From: Planctomycetota bacterium
GTDB lineage: Bacteria; Planctomycetota; Planctomycetia; Isosphaerales; Isosphaeraceae
NCBI GenBank assembly: GCA_028291545.1
Contig: JAQGHR010000065.1
Location: 1 to 64,000 of the forward strand
DNA length: 64,000 nucleotides
Direction of reading: 5' to 3'
Position 1 is the stretch's first letter, and the number at the start of each line of letters is the position of its first letter. Positions 50,723 through 59,343 of this stretch are shown in pieces. Made by a program: the position numbers and the translations under genes. The notes beneath the pieces were generated by a model. That model saw only the letters and a program-made list of their open reading frames with translations. It made no database searches and had not been told where the DNA came from.

Positions 50723-51649
50723 ATGATCGAGACCCACGACCTGACGAAGATGTACGGCGACCTGTACGCCCTGAACCGATTAAACCTGACGCTCGACCAG
50801 GGCGACGTCTACGGGTTCATCGGCCCCAACGGCGCGGGCAAGACGACCACGATGCGAATTTTGGCCACCCTGCTGAACCCGACGTTCGGCGAGGCGACCG
50901 TCTGCGGCTACTCGATCTACACCGGCGCAAAGGACATCCGCCGCACGATCGGCTACATGCCGGACTTCTTCGGCGTGTACGACGACATGAAGGTCATCGA
51001 GTACCTCGAATTCTTCGCCGCCGCCTACCGGATCAAAGGCCCGGCGCGGAAGAAGATCTGCGAGGAGGTGCTCGAACTTGTTGACCTGACCTACAAGCGC
51101 GATGCGCTGGTGACCAGCCTCTCTCGCGGCATGACCCAGCGGCTCGGCCTGGCCCGCGTGCTCCTGCACGATCCCCAGGTGCTCTTGCTTGACGAGCCCG
51201 CCTCGGGCCTGGACCCCCGCGCCCGCATCGAGATCCGCGCGCTGTTAAAAGAGCTGCGGAACATGGGCAAGACGATCCTGGTCTCCAGCCACATCCTGCC
51301 CGAGCTGGCCGACATCTGCAACAAGATCGGCATCATCGAGCAGGGCGTCTTGCTCGTCAACGGCACCGTGGTCGACGTGATGAAGCAGGTCCGCGCCGAT
51401 ATCGTCCTGAACATCAAGGTCGCCGATCGCCAGACCGACGCGGCGAACCTGCTGGAAGGCCAGCCCGAGGTCGAGAGCGTCCAGAGCAAGGACGACTACC
51501 TCGTCGTCAAGCTCCGCGAGGGCGAGCTCGTCTTCAGCCCCCTGGCCAGCCGCCTCATCGCCCAGGGCTACGATCTCACCATGTTCAAGGAAGACGAGAT
51601 CAACCTGGAAACGGCGTTCATGCACCTGACGAAGGGCATCACCAGCTAA
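50723..51649 (+). CDS. ABC transporter ATP-binding protein
   Basis: A 308-residue ATPase starting MIETHDLTKMYGDL at the ATG 50723. Walker A is GPNGAGKTT, the signature is SLSRGMTQRLGLAR, Walker B is VLLLDEPASGLDPR and the H-loop is SSHILPE. The C-terminal 80 residues follow the pattern of exporter/NatA-type ATPases. A GTG overlapping the previous stop (50651) is an alternative start. No ABC permease gene is adjacent, so the membrane partner is either the 743-residue protein or elsewhere. Confidence 0.92.
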   Translation: MIETHDLTKMYGDLYALNRLNLTLDQGDVYGFIGPNGAGKTTTMRILATLLNPTFGEATVCGYSIYTGAKDIRRTIGYMPDFFGVYDDMKVIEYLEFFAAAYRIKGPARKKICEEVLELVDLTYKRDALVTSLSRGMTQRLGLARVLLHDPQVLLLDEPASGLDPRARIEIRALLKELRNMGKTILVSSHILPELADICNKIGIIEQGVLLVNGTVVDVMKQVRADIVLNIKVADRQTDAANLLEGQPEVESVQSKDDYLVVKLREGELVFSPLASRLIAQGYDLTMFKEDEINLETAFMHLTKGITS

Positions 51650-51655
51650 TTTGCC

Positions 51656-51698
51656 GGGTGGGTCAACGTCGCGGCGCGACGTTGACCCACCCTACGGG
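51656..51698. terminator. Hairpin after the ABC ATPase gene
   Basis: A perfect 17-bp stem (51656-51672 and 51676-51692) with a three-base loop, beginning seven bases after the ABC stop codon. It lacks a U-tract. It shares GGGTGGGTC and CCCACCCTAC with palindromes at 41439 and 7321, so it may be a repeat-family member acting as a terminator for both convergent genes. Confidence 0.6.
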
Positions 51699-51727
51699 AG
51701 CGTTGACACGGATCGCTCGGCATTACA

Positions 51728-52651
51728 TTAGGGGAAAATCCCGCCACGGGACACATAGTTCGCCGCGCCGAACGGGATCGTGATCCGGGAGGCGCCGTCA
51801 GTCCGGCCTTGGACGAGGAAGGTCGACTGGAGGGCGCGGCCGATGGTGAAGGCCCCCCCGGGGGCGATGTTCACGTTCCCGCCCACGAGACCGCCTGCCC
51901 CGCCGGGGTCGGTGCCTTTCGCCGGTTGAAGCGTCAGGCCCACGTCGCGCGCGACGGACAGGGACGAGCCATCGCTCACGGTCAGGTTGCCGCCGATGTT
52001 CACCCAGTTCAGGTCGCGTCCCACCTGGATTCCCGGCCCGCCGGCCAGGTTCATGTCGGTGAACGAGTCGAGCGTGTTCAGATCGCCGCCCGTCGTGATC
52101 GCGGCGCCGGGCTTGTACGCAATGAAGGCGATCCGGTCCACGGCCGACGCGCCCGGCAGGTTGATCGGCCCCGAGAGATCGGCGGTCCGATAGCCCAGGA
52201 TCTGGCTGATGACGCCGGTCCGGACCTTGATGGCGCCGACATGGAGGATATGGTCGCCCAGCGTCGCGCCGGGCGGGTAGAGGTGGGCCGTGCCCTTGCG
52301 GAACTGCCGGCTTTCAGGATTGATCGAGATCACGGTACTCGCGTCCGACCCGTCCACGATCAGCATGACGCGACCGCCGGACATCGGCTTGGCACGCACG
52401 CTGCCGGTGCCCGTGAGGACGACGTTGTAGAGCTCCAGGTCGGTATCCCGGATCTTGGCGATCTTGCCGCCGAAGGCCGTGTGATACTGGATGTTCTTCT
52501 GGACGTGGAATACCGGGTCGTCGTGGTTATTGAAGATGCTGACCGTCGAGAGCAGTTGACGCCCCTCCAACTGCCCGCACGTCCGGTCGTCCAGCCCCGG
52601 CCGGAACGCCCGACGACCCGACCGATGCCTGCCCTGGCGATCTCGCGACAT
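51728..52651 (-). CDS. Exported surface protein with LEGRQLLS tag
   Basis: 307 residues. The start at 52651 (MSRDRQGRH) is preceded by GGGAGGACC. The N-terminus has the planctomycete export-type tag LEGRQLLSTVSIFN; the body is composed of beta strands and Gly/Asp/Asn-rich turns (GGDLNTLDSFTDMNLAGG, VGRDLNWVNIGGNL) like repeated beta-helix or autotransporter-type surface proteins. No enzymatic motif was seen. It is convergent with the ABC ATPase gene. Confidence 0.72.
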   Translation of the reverse strand: MSRDRQGRHRSGRRAFRPGLDDRTCGQLEGRQLLSTVSIFNNHDDPVFHVQKNIQYHTAFGGKIAKIRDTDLELYNVVLTGTGSVRAKPMSGGRVMLIVDGSDASTVISINPESRQFRKGTAHLYPPGATLGDHILHVGAIKVRTGVISQILGYRTADLSGPINLPGASAVDRIAFIAYKPGAAITTGGDLNTLDSFTDMNLAGGPGIQVGRDLNWVNIGGNLTVSDGSSLSVARDVGLTLQPAKGTDPGGAGGLVGGNVNIAPGGAFTIGRALQSTFLVQGRTDGASRITIPFGAANYVSRGGIFP

Positions 52652-52897
52652 CCTTCGGTCCTCCCGACCCTGAGGCGCGGCCCGCAACCGGGTCGTCCCG
52701 CACGAATCCCGTACGATCGATGGTGAAGCGATCCGACGCGGTTTCCCGGCCGGACGGCGTTCTCTCCACACGTATCGGCCGATCCGTCGTCCGATCGTCG
52801 AACGTTCGGAGGAACCGCCGGCCTACCCGTTCCGGATCAATGGCCTGGAACGTTTCGCCCGATCGTCTCGATTCTCCCGCGGTCCTGGTCGTCGCCC

Positions 52898-54919
52898 TCA
52901 CGGAACGACCAGCGCCGCCGGTGGGGCGTTGACCGCCTGGGCCTCGTTCCCCCCCTCGAACCACGCCTGCACGGTGAAAAGGACCCGGCGCGGAGAGAGG
53001 CCCGGCTTGGCCTTGAGGACGAAGACGTGCTCGGATTTATCGACGGCGACCGTCGCGTCGCTCACCTTGTCGAGACCGTCCAGGCCGCCATCTTCCGCGA
53101 CCAGACGGAGCTTGACCGGCTTCTTCGCGGCCTCACCCCGGCGGTCGAGCCGGACCTTGATCTCGGCATTCCCGGACGGCGCGAGCGTGACCTCGTCCGG
53201 CTTGACGCTCAGCCCGAGGGAGGCCGGTTCGGCGACGGCGAGCTGGGGACGGTCCATCTCGACGGCCCCCTCGGCGGGTTCCGGCTTCCCGTCCGGCCCC
53301 GCCCTGGGCGGGCCGCGACGCCGGCCTCGCTCGCGATAGCGGACCACGGCCCCGCCCCGCACGTCGCGGACGACCAGCCGGACCGGAAACGGGCCAAGCG
53401 CGGCCGCGAGCGAGGCGGACAAAACCAGGACGCCGGACCTGGCCTTCGCGGGGATCGTGACGGGCGCCGCAGAAACGCCGGGGGGTAACTCACCGGCCAG
53501 GATCGTGGCCGGTCCGTCGTCGTCCTGCCGTTCGAGTGCGATCGGCACGGCGATCGAGCCGTTGCGAGGCACGGTGCGGCCGCCCAGATCGGCAATCGCG
53601 GTGATGCGGCGAAGCTGGATGGGCTCGACCTCGATCCGGTACACGAAGCGCGGGCCGCCCCGGTGGAAGGCGTCCCGCACGGCGATGACCAGGCCGTCGG
53701 CGTCAATCCTCCGCTCGATCCGCGCATCGCGCCCAAGTTTGTCGTCGTCCTCGGCCTGCGAGATCCCTCGAGGATCGACCACGGCCACCACCGGGTCGGC
53801 CGCCGAGCCGATCCTGGCGGCGTAGACGGTGATCGCGTAATCCCCCTCGCGGCCCGGGGCGGGCATGAGCCGGTAGAAATCGAGGTCGCCGTCGTCGATC
53901 GCCGCGAACCGGCCGTTGATCGCACCCGGCACGGTCACCGGCGTCGGCCGCACGGGATCGTCGGCCGGCTCGGGGATCGGCTCGACGAATTCCGGCCCAT
54001 CACCGACCCGGACGCTGAGTGCGTTGGCCTGCCCTTTCTCGGCCGCGATCCGCAAGAGCGTATCGCCGGGCGAGGCATCGGCCCGCGGCCTGAAGGGGAA
54101 ATCCAGCCCTTCGGGCAAGTTCACGCCCAGCAGGTGCATCCAGGTCGTCGCGCCACGCGCCCCGCCCGACGGGTAGGCCGAGATCACGAGCGGGACCTCG
54201 CCGATCGTGAGCAGGTACGGGCGGGTCGTCTGCCCCTCGGTCGCGCCGTCGCGGTTCCGGCCGTTGGCGTCCTGAATCTGCACATAATATCGCCCCGAAA
54301 CCGGCACATGAACCCACGCGGCGGCATCTCGACCGAACAGATCATCGTCGGCCGCCAGCTCGCGCCCGTCCGGCGAGAAGATGGTAACGAGGGCGTCGAG
54401 CCCCGAGCCGGCCCTCGCGGCGAAGGCCTCGGCCACCAGGGTTTGACCGGCCTTCATCTCGATAGCGAAGACGTCCACCTCGTCACCGTTCGCCAGGTTG
54501 CCCTCGACCGTGACCGGATTGGCGACACGCTGCGCCGTCTTGAATCCGTGGTTCGCCCCCGTCTCGACGATCGAGGGGATTGGCCTTCCCACGACGAATG
54601 ACCCGGCGTTGGAGAGCCCTCGGGGAGTGATCACTCGGAACGATCGGAGTCCCGGGGCGATGTCTTTCGGCACGACAATCCTGGCCTTGACGCGATCCCC
54701 GGACGGCTCGACCGCCTCAACCCTGGCATCCAGGTCCTCGAACACGATGGCCGAGGCCCCGTCGAGGTTCTCGCCCCGGATCTCGATCGCCGCCGTTTGC
54801 CCCGCACCGACGACCAGGGGCTTCACGTTGCGCACGGTGGGGACGGCCATCTGGGCGGTTACCGAGCGAGAACTCAGCGCGGTCGCGAGGATGGCCGACA
54901 GAAGGGCCGCTTTTTTCAT
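52898..54919 (-). CDS. Exported protein with IPT/TIG-like and PPC domains
   Basis: 673 residues with a signal peptide (LSAILATALSSRSVTA). The first 85 residues after it are an IPT/TIG-like Ig fold (KPLVVGAGQTAAIEIRGENLDGASAI). It is followed by pre-peptidase-C-terminal-like (PPC) domains (VDVFAIEMKAGQTLVAEAFA with DALVTIFSPDGRELAADDD, and a second copy around DLDFYRLMPAPGREGDY) and several beta-sandwich segments. Such proteins are adhesive or cell-surface. No peptidase active site was seen. Confidence 0.75.
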   Translation of the reverse strand: MKKAALLSAILATALSSRSVTAQMAVPTVRNVKPLVVGAGQTAAIEIRGENLDGASAIVFEDLDARVEAVEPSGDRVKARIVVPKDIAPGLRSFRVITPRGLSNAGSFVVGRPIPSIVETGANHGFKTAQRVANPVTVEGNLANGDEVDVFAIEMKAGQTLVAEAFAARAGSGLDALVTIFSPDGRELAADDDLFGRDAAAWVHVPVSGRYYVQIQDANGRNRDGATEGQTTRPYLLTIGEVPLVISAYPSGGARGATTWMHLLGVNLPEGLDFPFRPRADASPGDTLLRIAAEKGQANALSVRVGDGPEFVEPIPEPADDPVRPTPVTVPGAINGRFAAIDDGDLDFYRLMPAPGREGDYAITVYAARIGSAADPVVAVVDPRGISQAEDDDKLGRDARIERRIDADGLVIAVRDAFHRGGPRFVYRIEVEPIQLRRITAIADLGGRTVPRNGSIAVPIALERQDDDGPATILAGELPPGVSAAPVTIPAKARSGVLVLSASLAAALGPFPVRLVVRDVRGGAVVRYRERGRRRGPPRAGPDGKPEPAEGAVEMDRPQLAVAEPASLGLSVKPDEVTLAPSGNAEIKVRLDRRGEAAKKPVKLRLVAEDGGLDGLDKVSDATVAVDKSEHVFVLKAKPGLSPRRVLFTVQAWFEGGNEAQAVNAPPAALVVP

Positions 54920-54974
54920 GGAAAAAGCTCCATATCAACGTAATTTAAAATTTAAAGGCTTGAGCCACCTGTTC

Positions 54975-55053
54975 TCCGGTGGGGCGGGCGTCCCTGCCCG
55001 GCTACAACGCCCTTTATTTTTGGTAGGCGGGCAGGGACGCCCGCCCCACTGGA
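54975..55053. repeat. Inverted repeat of the GTGGGGCGGGC family, copy 2
   Basis: Arms 54975-55004 and 55024-55053 are 30-bp inverted copies with two mismatches around a 19-base AT-richer loop. Closely related to copy 1 at 44559-44620 but with the locus-specific GTCCCTGCCCG where copy 1 has GTCCCAGCCCG. Confidence 0.82.
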
Positions 55054-55199
55054 AAAAACGACGCAAATCATCTCATGCCCTCGTTCCCACGCTCTGCTTG
55101 GGTACTTGTTTAGCCTCGAAGGGGCTAACACCTACCTGCGTGGGAATGCCGTCCTCGACGCTTCGCGTCGGCTTCCGGGTGCCACTGGCCGCTCGCTTA

Positions 55200-56546
55200 T
55201 CATTCCTCTTTCCCCGGCACGAATTCCCTCTGCTTCTTCCCGTCCTTCAGCCCCCATATCAAGACCTTCCCGTCCCATCCTCCGGCCGCGGCCGATTGAC
55301 CGTCTGGCGAGAGCGCGACGGCGTAGACCCAATCCTTGGACATGGAGCCCTCGTCGATCGGCGCGGCGCGGTTGCCGTCCTGCGTCTTGTAGGAAAGGAA
55401 CGAGGGGCGACCTCCCGAACCGGCCCAGAGGGAGGAGCTGTCGGGCCTCCACGCGAGGGCGTAGACCGGCCCGGTGTGGCCGAAGCCTCGAAGCGGGTTG
55501 TTCCACTCGCCGACCTTCCACAAGGCCATGTTGCGATCGGCGCTGGCGGTCGCCAGGTGCTTGCCGTCGGGGCTGAACGCCACGCCAAGCACCGCATCTT
55601 GATGCGTGGAGAGGCCCGCGATCTGAAGGCCGGTCTCGGCGTTGAAGACCTTGGCGGTCTTGTCGGACGAGGCCGAGGCCAATTTTGTTCCGTCGGGACT
55701 GTACGCCAGCCCGTTGACGATATCGGCGTGGCTCTTGATCGTGCGGACCACCTTGGCCGAGTCCACGTCCCACACCAAAATGAGCTTGTCCAGGCTCGCC
55801 GTGGCGATCTGGTTCTTACCCGGCCGCCATGCCAGGGCCAGCACCGTATCGGCATGGCCTCGAAGGACGCCGATTTCCGACCAGGACTCGACCGACCAGA
55901 TCCGTACCTCGCCCTGCCGTCCGGGAGTCCCACCGGAGGCGGCGAGCCACTTGCCATCGGGCGAGAACGCGACGGCAGTGACCTGCTCGGGGAAGCCCGC
56001 GAGGTGACGTCTCGTCTTGCCAGTCGCCGGGTCGACGATCGCGACCTCCTTGTAGCCCGCCACGGCCAGCAGTTTCCCGTCGGGCGAGAACGCCAGGCCG
56101 GTCACGGGCGGCGGGGCATCGGAGGCGAAGGCGGCCGCCTCCTGCGCGGCGATCTTGCGGGCCTGCTCCCGCTTGGCGGCCAGTGCCCCGGTGTCGTCCA
56201 CCTTGGCCCCCTGGTCGATCCATCGCTTGATCACGTCGATCTGGTCGAGCGCGATCGACGTCTTGGGCGGCATCTGCGGCTGTTTCTTGCCGGTCATGAA
56301 CTGGATCAGCGCGCTGTCGACCCCTTTACCGGGCACGATCGCCGGTCCCCGTCGGCCCCCCTTGAGCATGGCCGGAAGATCGTGCAAGGCAAGGTCAGAC
56401 GTCTCGAACCCGTCGTCATGACACGCGATGCAGTGCTCTTCCAAAAACGGCACCACCTCGCGCGAATAGCTCACGAGTCGGTCGTCGGCCCTGACAAGCA
56501 GAGGGATGGCGAGGATCGCCACAAGCGCGAGCGTCGAGAGACGCAT
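55200..56546 (-). CDS. WD40-repeat protein with planctomycete-type cytochrome domain
   Basis: 448 residues with a signal peptide (TLALVAILAIPLLVRA). An N-terminal cytochrome c module has one heme site (HCIACHDDGFETSD) with a following MPPK-type methionine (PQMPPKTS). Six or seven WD40/beta-propeller blades occupy residues 145-440, for example GLAFSPDGKLLAVAGYKEVAIVDPATG and VLGVAFSPDGKHLATASADRNMALWK. This is the PSCyt1-WD40 architecture common in planctomycetes. It probably acts in the periplasm as a redox-linked scaffold. Confidence 0.88.
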   Translation of the reverse strand: MRLSTLALVAILAIPLLVRADDRLVSYSREVVPFLEEHCIACHDDGFETSDLALHDLPAMLKGGRRGPAIVPGKGVDSALIQFMTGKKQPQMPPKTSIALDQIDVIKRWIDQGAKVDDTGALAAKREQARKIAAQEAAAFASDAPPPVTGLAFSPDGKLLAVAGYKEVAIVDPATGKTRRHLAGFPEQVTAVAFSPDGKWLAASGGTPGRQGEVRIWSVESWSEIGVLRGHADTVLALAWRPGKNQIATASLDKLILVWDVDSAKVVRTIKSHADIVNGLAYSPDGTKLASASSDKTAKVFNAETGLQIAGLSTHQDAVLGVAFSPDGKHLATASADRNMALWKVGEWNNPLRGFGHTGPVYALAWRPDSSSLWAGSGGRPSFLSYKTQDGNRAAPIDEGSMSKDWVYAVALSPDGQSAAAGGWDGKVLIWGLKDGKKQREFVPGKEE

Positions 56547-56635
56547 GGGAGATCACCTCAGGCGGGTTCGAATCCGGCGGGAAAGGAAATTGTGCCAGAT
56601 CACAACCGGAAAGGCCATGCCTTACGAATCTGGCA

Positions 56636-56778
56636 GGCGGGGGCGGAAGAGTTTCACGCAGAGGCGGGGAGACGCAGAGAAAGGGAGAACGAGAGCAAGA
56701 AGGTCCCTCACCAAACCTCTGATGCTCTCTTCTCCTCTGCGTCTCCCCGCCTCTGCGTGAAACTCTTCCGCCCCCGCC
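56636..56778. repeat. Inverted repeat of the TTCACGCAGAG family, copy D
   Basis: Arms 56636-56679 and 56735-56778 are perfect 44-bp inverted copies, 55 bases apart. Both carry the locus-specific GGCGGGGGCGGAAG flank and GGGGAGACGCAGAG. It occupies the centre of the 348-base space between divergent genes at 56546 and 56895; no promoter elements are obvious outside it. Confidence 0.92.
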
Positions 56779-56894
56779 CTACTTTGGTCCGCCTTGACAT
56801 AAATTCGGAAATCGCGAATCTCCTTGACCGACTGCCGGACGCGGTGTAGTGTACGTGCGTATCAAAATCCCTTCCTGAATCGAAGGACACGACG

Positions 56895-57428
56895 ATGACC
56901 AGGTCTGCCCGTTTTCTCGGTGCCGGCGTTGCTTTGCTGGCGGGCGTGTTGGTGATGCCTTCCGTGGGTGACGACAAGCCGGGCGTCGAGGCCAAGGCGG
57001 CGTTCGCAAAGATGAAGACGCTCGCGGGCGAGTGGACGGCCGACGTCGATGGACACGGGGCGGGCGGAGGTCCGCAGAAGGTCACTTACAAGGTGACCGG
57101 GGCCGGCAGCGTCGTGATGGAGAGCCAGTTCCCGGGCACCGATCACGAGATGATCTCGATGTACCACCTGGACGGCGACGTGCTGCGGATGACGCATTAT
57201 TGTGCCGCCGGCAACCAGCCCCGGGTGAAGTACGACCCCAAGGCCTCGAAGCCGGGTGAGCTGGTCTTTGTTTTCGACGGCGGCACGAACCTCAACCCCG
57301 CGAAGGACATGCACATCCACGGCGTGACGTTCGTCTTCCGCGACGCGAAGCACGTTGACGCGCTCTGGGAAGGCCATGCGAATGGCAAGAAGATGGCCGA
57401 CACCAAGTTCGCGATGAGCCGTCCCTGA
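56895..57428 (+). CDS. Exported DUF1579-like protein
   Basis: 177 residues with a signal peptide ending near SVGDD. The mature sequence follows the DUF1579 pattern: MKTLAGEWTADVDG, GAGSVVMESQFPG, then MYHLDGDVLRMTHYCAAGNQPR. The family is widespread, lipocalin-like in shape, and of unknown function. It is a single gene divergent from the WD40-cytochrome gene. Confidence 0.8.
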   Translation: MTRSARFLGAGVALLAGVLVMPSVGDDKPGVEAKAAFAKMKTLAGEWTADVDGHGAGGGPQKVTYKVTGAGSVVMESQFPGTDHEMISMYHLDGDVLRMTHYCAAGNQPRVKYDPKASKPGELVFVFDGGTNLNPAKDMHIHGVTFVFRDAKHVDALWEGHANGKKMADTKFAMSRP

Positions 57429-57536
57429 GGAAACGAAGCCGCGATTTTCCAGGTTGCTGTCTTGATCTGGATGTGTGGTCGGGCCTTCGGAGAACCTCAG
57501 TCCCGGCCACACAGAACGCGTGCGTCGATACAACTC

Positions 57537-57821
57537 TTAGCCCGGAGGCTGAGGGGGAGTCCCCTCCCCTTCCCACCATTTCGGCCCTCGTTCCCCCAGG
57601 GCAACCTTCGCGGCATGGACACGATCCCGAGCGGCGCGCTCGGCGGTCGTATCCCTGGCACGTAGCGCCCGGCCGACATCGCCCCGGGCGCGCATCAACT
57701 CGGCAACGAGCCGCGTGCGATCCTCTTCGGTGAGGTTCGGGTTGGTGGCCCGCCAGCGGCGGCCGTCGATAATAACGTAGTGGCCATCGGGCGTCCGATC
57801 GATCGTCTTGCGGTGCTTCAT
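57537..57821 (-). CDS. Small conserved hypothetical protein
   Basis: 94 residues, starting at 57821 with MKHRKTIDRTPDGHYVIIDGRRWRATNP. A basic, Arg-rich helical protein with no Cys. I have seen similar short proteins with the GRRWRATNP phrase in many bacteria, without assigned role. It lies just upstream of a strong hairpin and downstream of the Bax-inhibitor-1 gene. Confidence 0.6.
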   Translation of the reverse strand: MKHRKTIDRTPDGHYVIIDGRRWRATNPNLTEEDRTRLVAELMRARGDVGRALRARDTTAERAARDRVHAAKVALGERGPKWWEGEGTPPQPPG

Positions 57822-57831
57822 GAAACCAGAA

Positions 57832-57873
57832 CACCCCGAGGAGACGAGATGGGCGTCTCGTCTCCTCGGGGTG
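57832..57873 (-). terminator. Perfect 18-bp hairpin
   Basis: Arms 57832-57849 and 57856-57873 are perfectly complementary with a six-base loop. It lies between the Bax-inhibitor-1 gene and the next minus-strand gene. No U-tract follows, so its role as terminator is uncertain. Confidence 0.5.
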
Positions 57874-57909
57874 AACAGGATTTGCAATCAACGGGCCAAA
57901 AGGCGGCGA

Positions 57910-58653
57910 TCAACGGCGGTCCTGGAGCTTCCGCAGGAGGCGGAGGATTTCCAGGTACAGCCAGATCAGGGTGACCATCAGGCCGAACGCGCCGTACCAC
58001 TCCATGTACTTGGGGGCTTCGTAGCGCTCGCCCTGGGCGATGAAATCAAAGTCCAGCAGCAGGTTGAACGCCGCCAGGCCGACCGCCACCACGCTGATGA
58101 CGATACCGAGGCGGCCGGAGGAGTTGATCAGGTTGATACCGCCGGTCATGCCGAACATGCCCAGCAACATCGAGCCGAGGTAGAACAGGGCCAGCGCGCC
58201 GGTCGCCGCAGCGATGACGGCGGTTAGTCGTCCGGTCACCTTGACCAGGCCGGTCGCGTAGACGAAGAGCATCACGGCGGTCGTTGCGGCCGTGAGGCCG
58301 ACGGCCTGCGGAACGATGCCTTGATACGCTTGCGCGTAGGTGTAGGAAATCGCCCCGAGCAGCACACCCTCGCAGGCGGCGTACAGCGGAGCGGTCACGG
58401 GCGCCCATCGCTTGTTGAAGACGGTGGCGAAGAAGAACACCAGGCCGCCGATCAGCGAGCCAATGATCACACCCTGGCCCACCCCCTTGTTGCTGATCTG
58501 CGTCCACGTCACCGCGGCGCAGGCCACGAGGATCACCAGCAGTGCCATCGCTTTGCCGGCCGTGCCTTGCACGGTCATGACGTTGCCGCGGCGATCGGCG
58601 TGTTCCCAATCGCCGAAGATCGTCCCCGAGAACGCCGGATTATTGGTCTGCAT
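57910..58653 (-). CDS. Bax inhibitor-1/YccA-family membrane protein
   Basis: 247 residues with seven hydrophobic helices and the family ending WYGAFGLMVTLIWLYLEILRLL. Helices include ALLVILVACAAVTW and VIIGSLIGGLVFFFATVF. Members are pH-sensitive calcium-leak channels or modulators of membrane proteases (YccA inhibits FtsH). The ATG at 58653 (MQTNNPAF) is used; a TTG three codons upstream has a better-placed GGAGG and is possible. Confidence 0.9.
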   Translation of the reverse strand: MQTNNPAFSGTIFGDWEHADRRGNVMTVQGTAGKAMALLVILVACAAVTWTQISNKGVGQGVIIGSLIGGLVFFFATVFNKRWAPVTAPLYAACEGVLLGAISYTYAQAYQGIVPQAVGLTAATTAVMLFVYATGLVKVTGRLTAVIAAATGALALFYLGSMLLGMFGMTGGINLINSSGRLGIVISVVAVGLAAFNLLLDFDFIAQGERYEAPKYMEWYGAFGLMVTLIWLYLEILRLLRKLQDRR

Positions 58654-58911
58654 GCTGGACAAGGTCGATCCTCCCAGATCCATTCCTCAGGATCGGCCTG
58701 CGCCTCCACGACGTCGCGGAGACCAGAAGCCGATCCCTCATGCTTTCATTGTGTCCGTACAGGCTCGGATTGGCAATTGCGAACCGCTCTCCGCCGTCGT
58801 ACGCCGGGGAATCCGAGGTGTCGCTCACGGAGTCCGATCTCGCAGGATTTCCGGGTGGCTGGCGTCGAGCCGGGGGGGCGCCCCCGACTCCTGGGTGCGG
58901 GCCGCACGCCG

Positions 58912-58951
58912 GGGGCATCGGCGGCTCTGCCGCCTTGACCCCAGCCACCCG
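58912..58951 (+). repeat. Dispersed GC-rich repeat, copy 2
   Basis: GGGCATCGGCGGCTCTGCC and its continuation to CCCCAGCCACCC, related to 33811-33851. It lies in the 58654-59343 gap, which contains no gene I can support: the long ORFs through it lack ribosome sites and any family resemblance. Confidence 0.5.
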
Positions 58952-59154
58952 ACGGATCGGGCCCGGCGACGGATTCGGCGATCGAAACACAGGCTCGCCT
59001 CGATGATGTCCTTGAAGCGAGGTGATCGCGCTCGCGACGGATCACTGAGGCTGCGTCGCAAGGAGTTTCGATTCCTCTCGGGGAGTTTTATTCGGCGAGT
59101 GAGCGGACCGAGGCACGGGTTGCCGTGTCGGATCGGCCCTCGCGATCCCCTCCG

Positions 59155-59223
59155 GTAGGTCCGACTTCAGTCGGTCCTGTGAATGGATTGTGTTGGGGCA
59201 GGACCGACTGAAGTCGGACCTAC
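59155..59223. repeat. Perfect 25-bp inverted repeat with palindromic arms
   Basis: Arms 59155-59179 and 59199-59223 are perfect inverted copies separated by 19 bases. Each arm itself contains the palindrome CCGACTTCAGTCGG. It lies near the end of the 58654-59343 non-coding stretch, downstream of the membrane protein at 59344. Confidence 0.85.
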
Positions 59224-59343
59224 TGTTCCGATGCCCGGCGTGGCGGCTACCCCGCAACCTCTCTGTGAGCGTCTCCAAAATCGAGCGCCGCACCCGAAGA
59301 ATAGGACGAAAAACCACCGCCGGCTCCTGGTTCGTCGCGCGTT

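Noticed and set aside
58412-59158. A 248-codon plus-strand frame
   Set aside because: It overlaps the Bax-inhibitor-1 gene antisense and runs through repeats, with no ribosome site.
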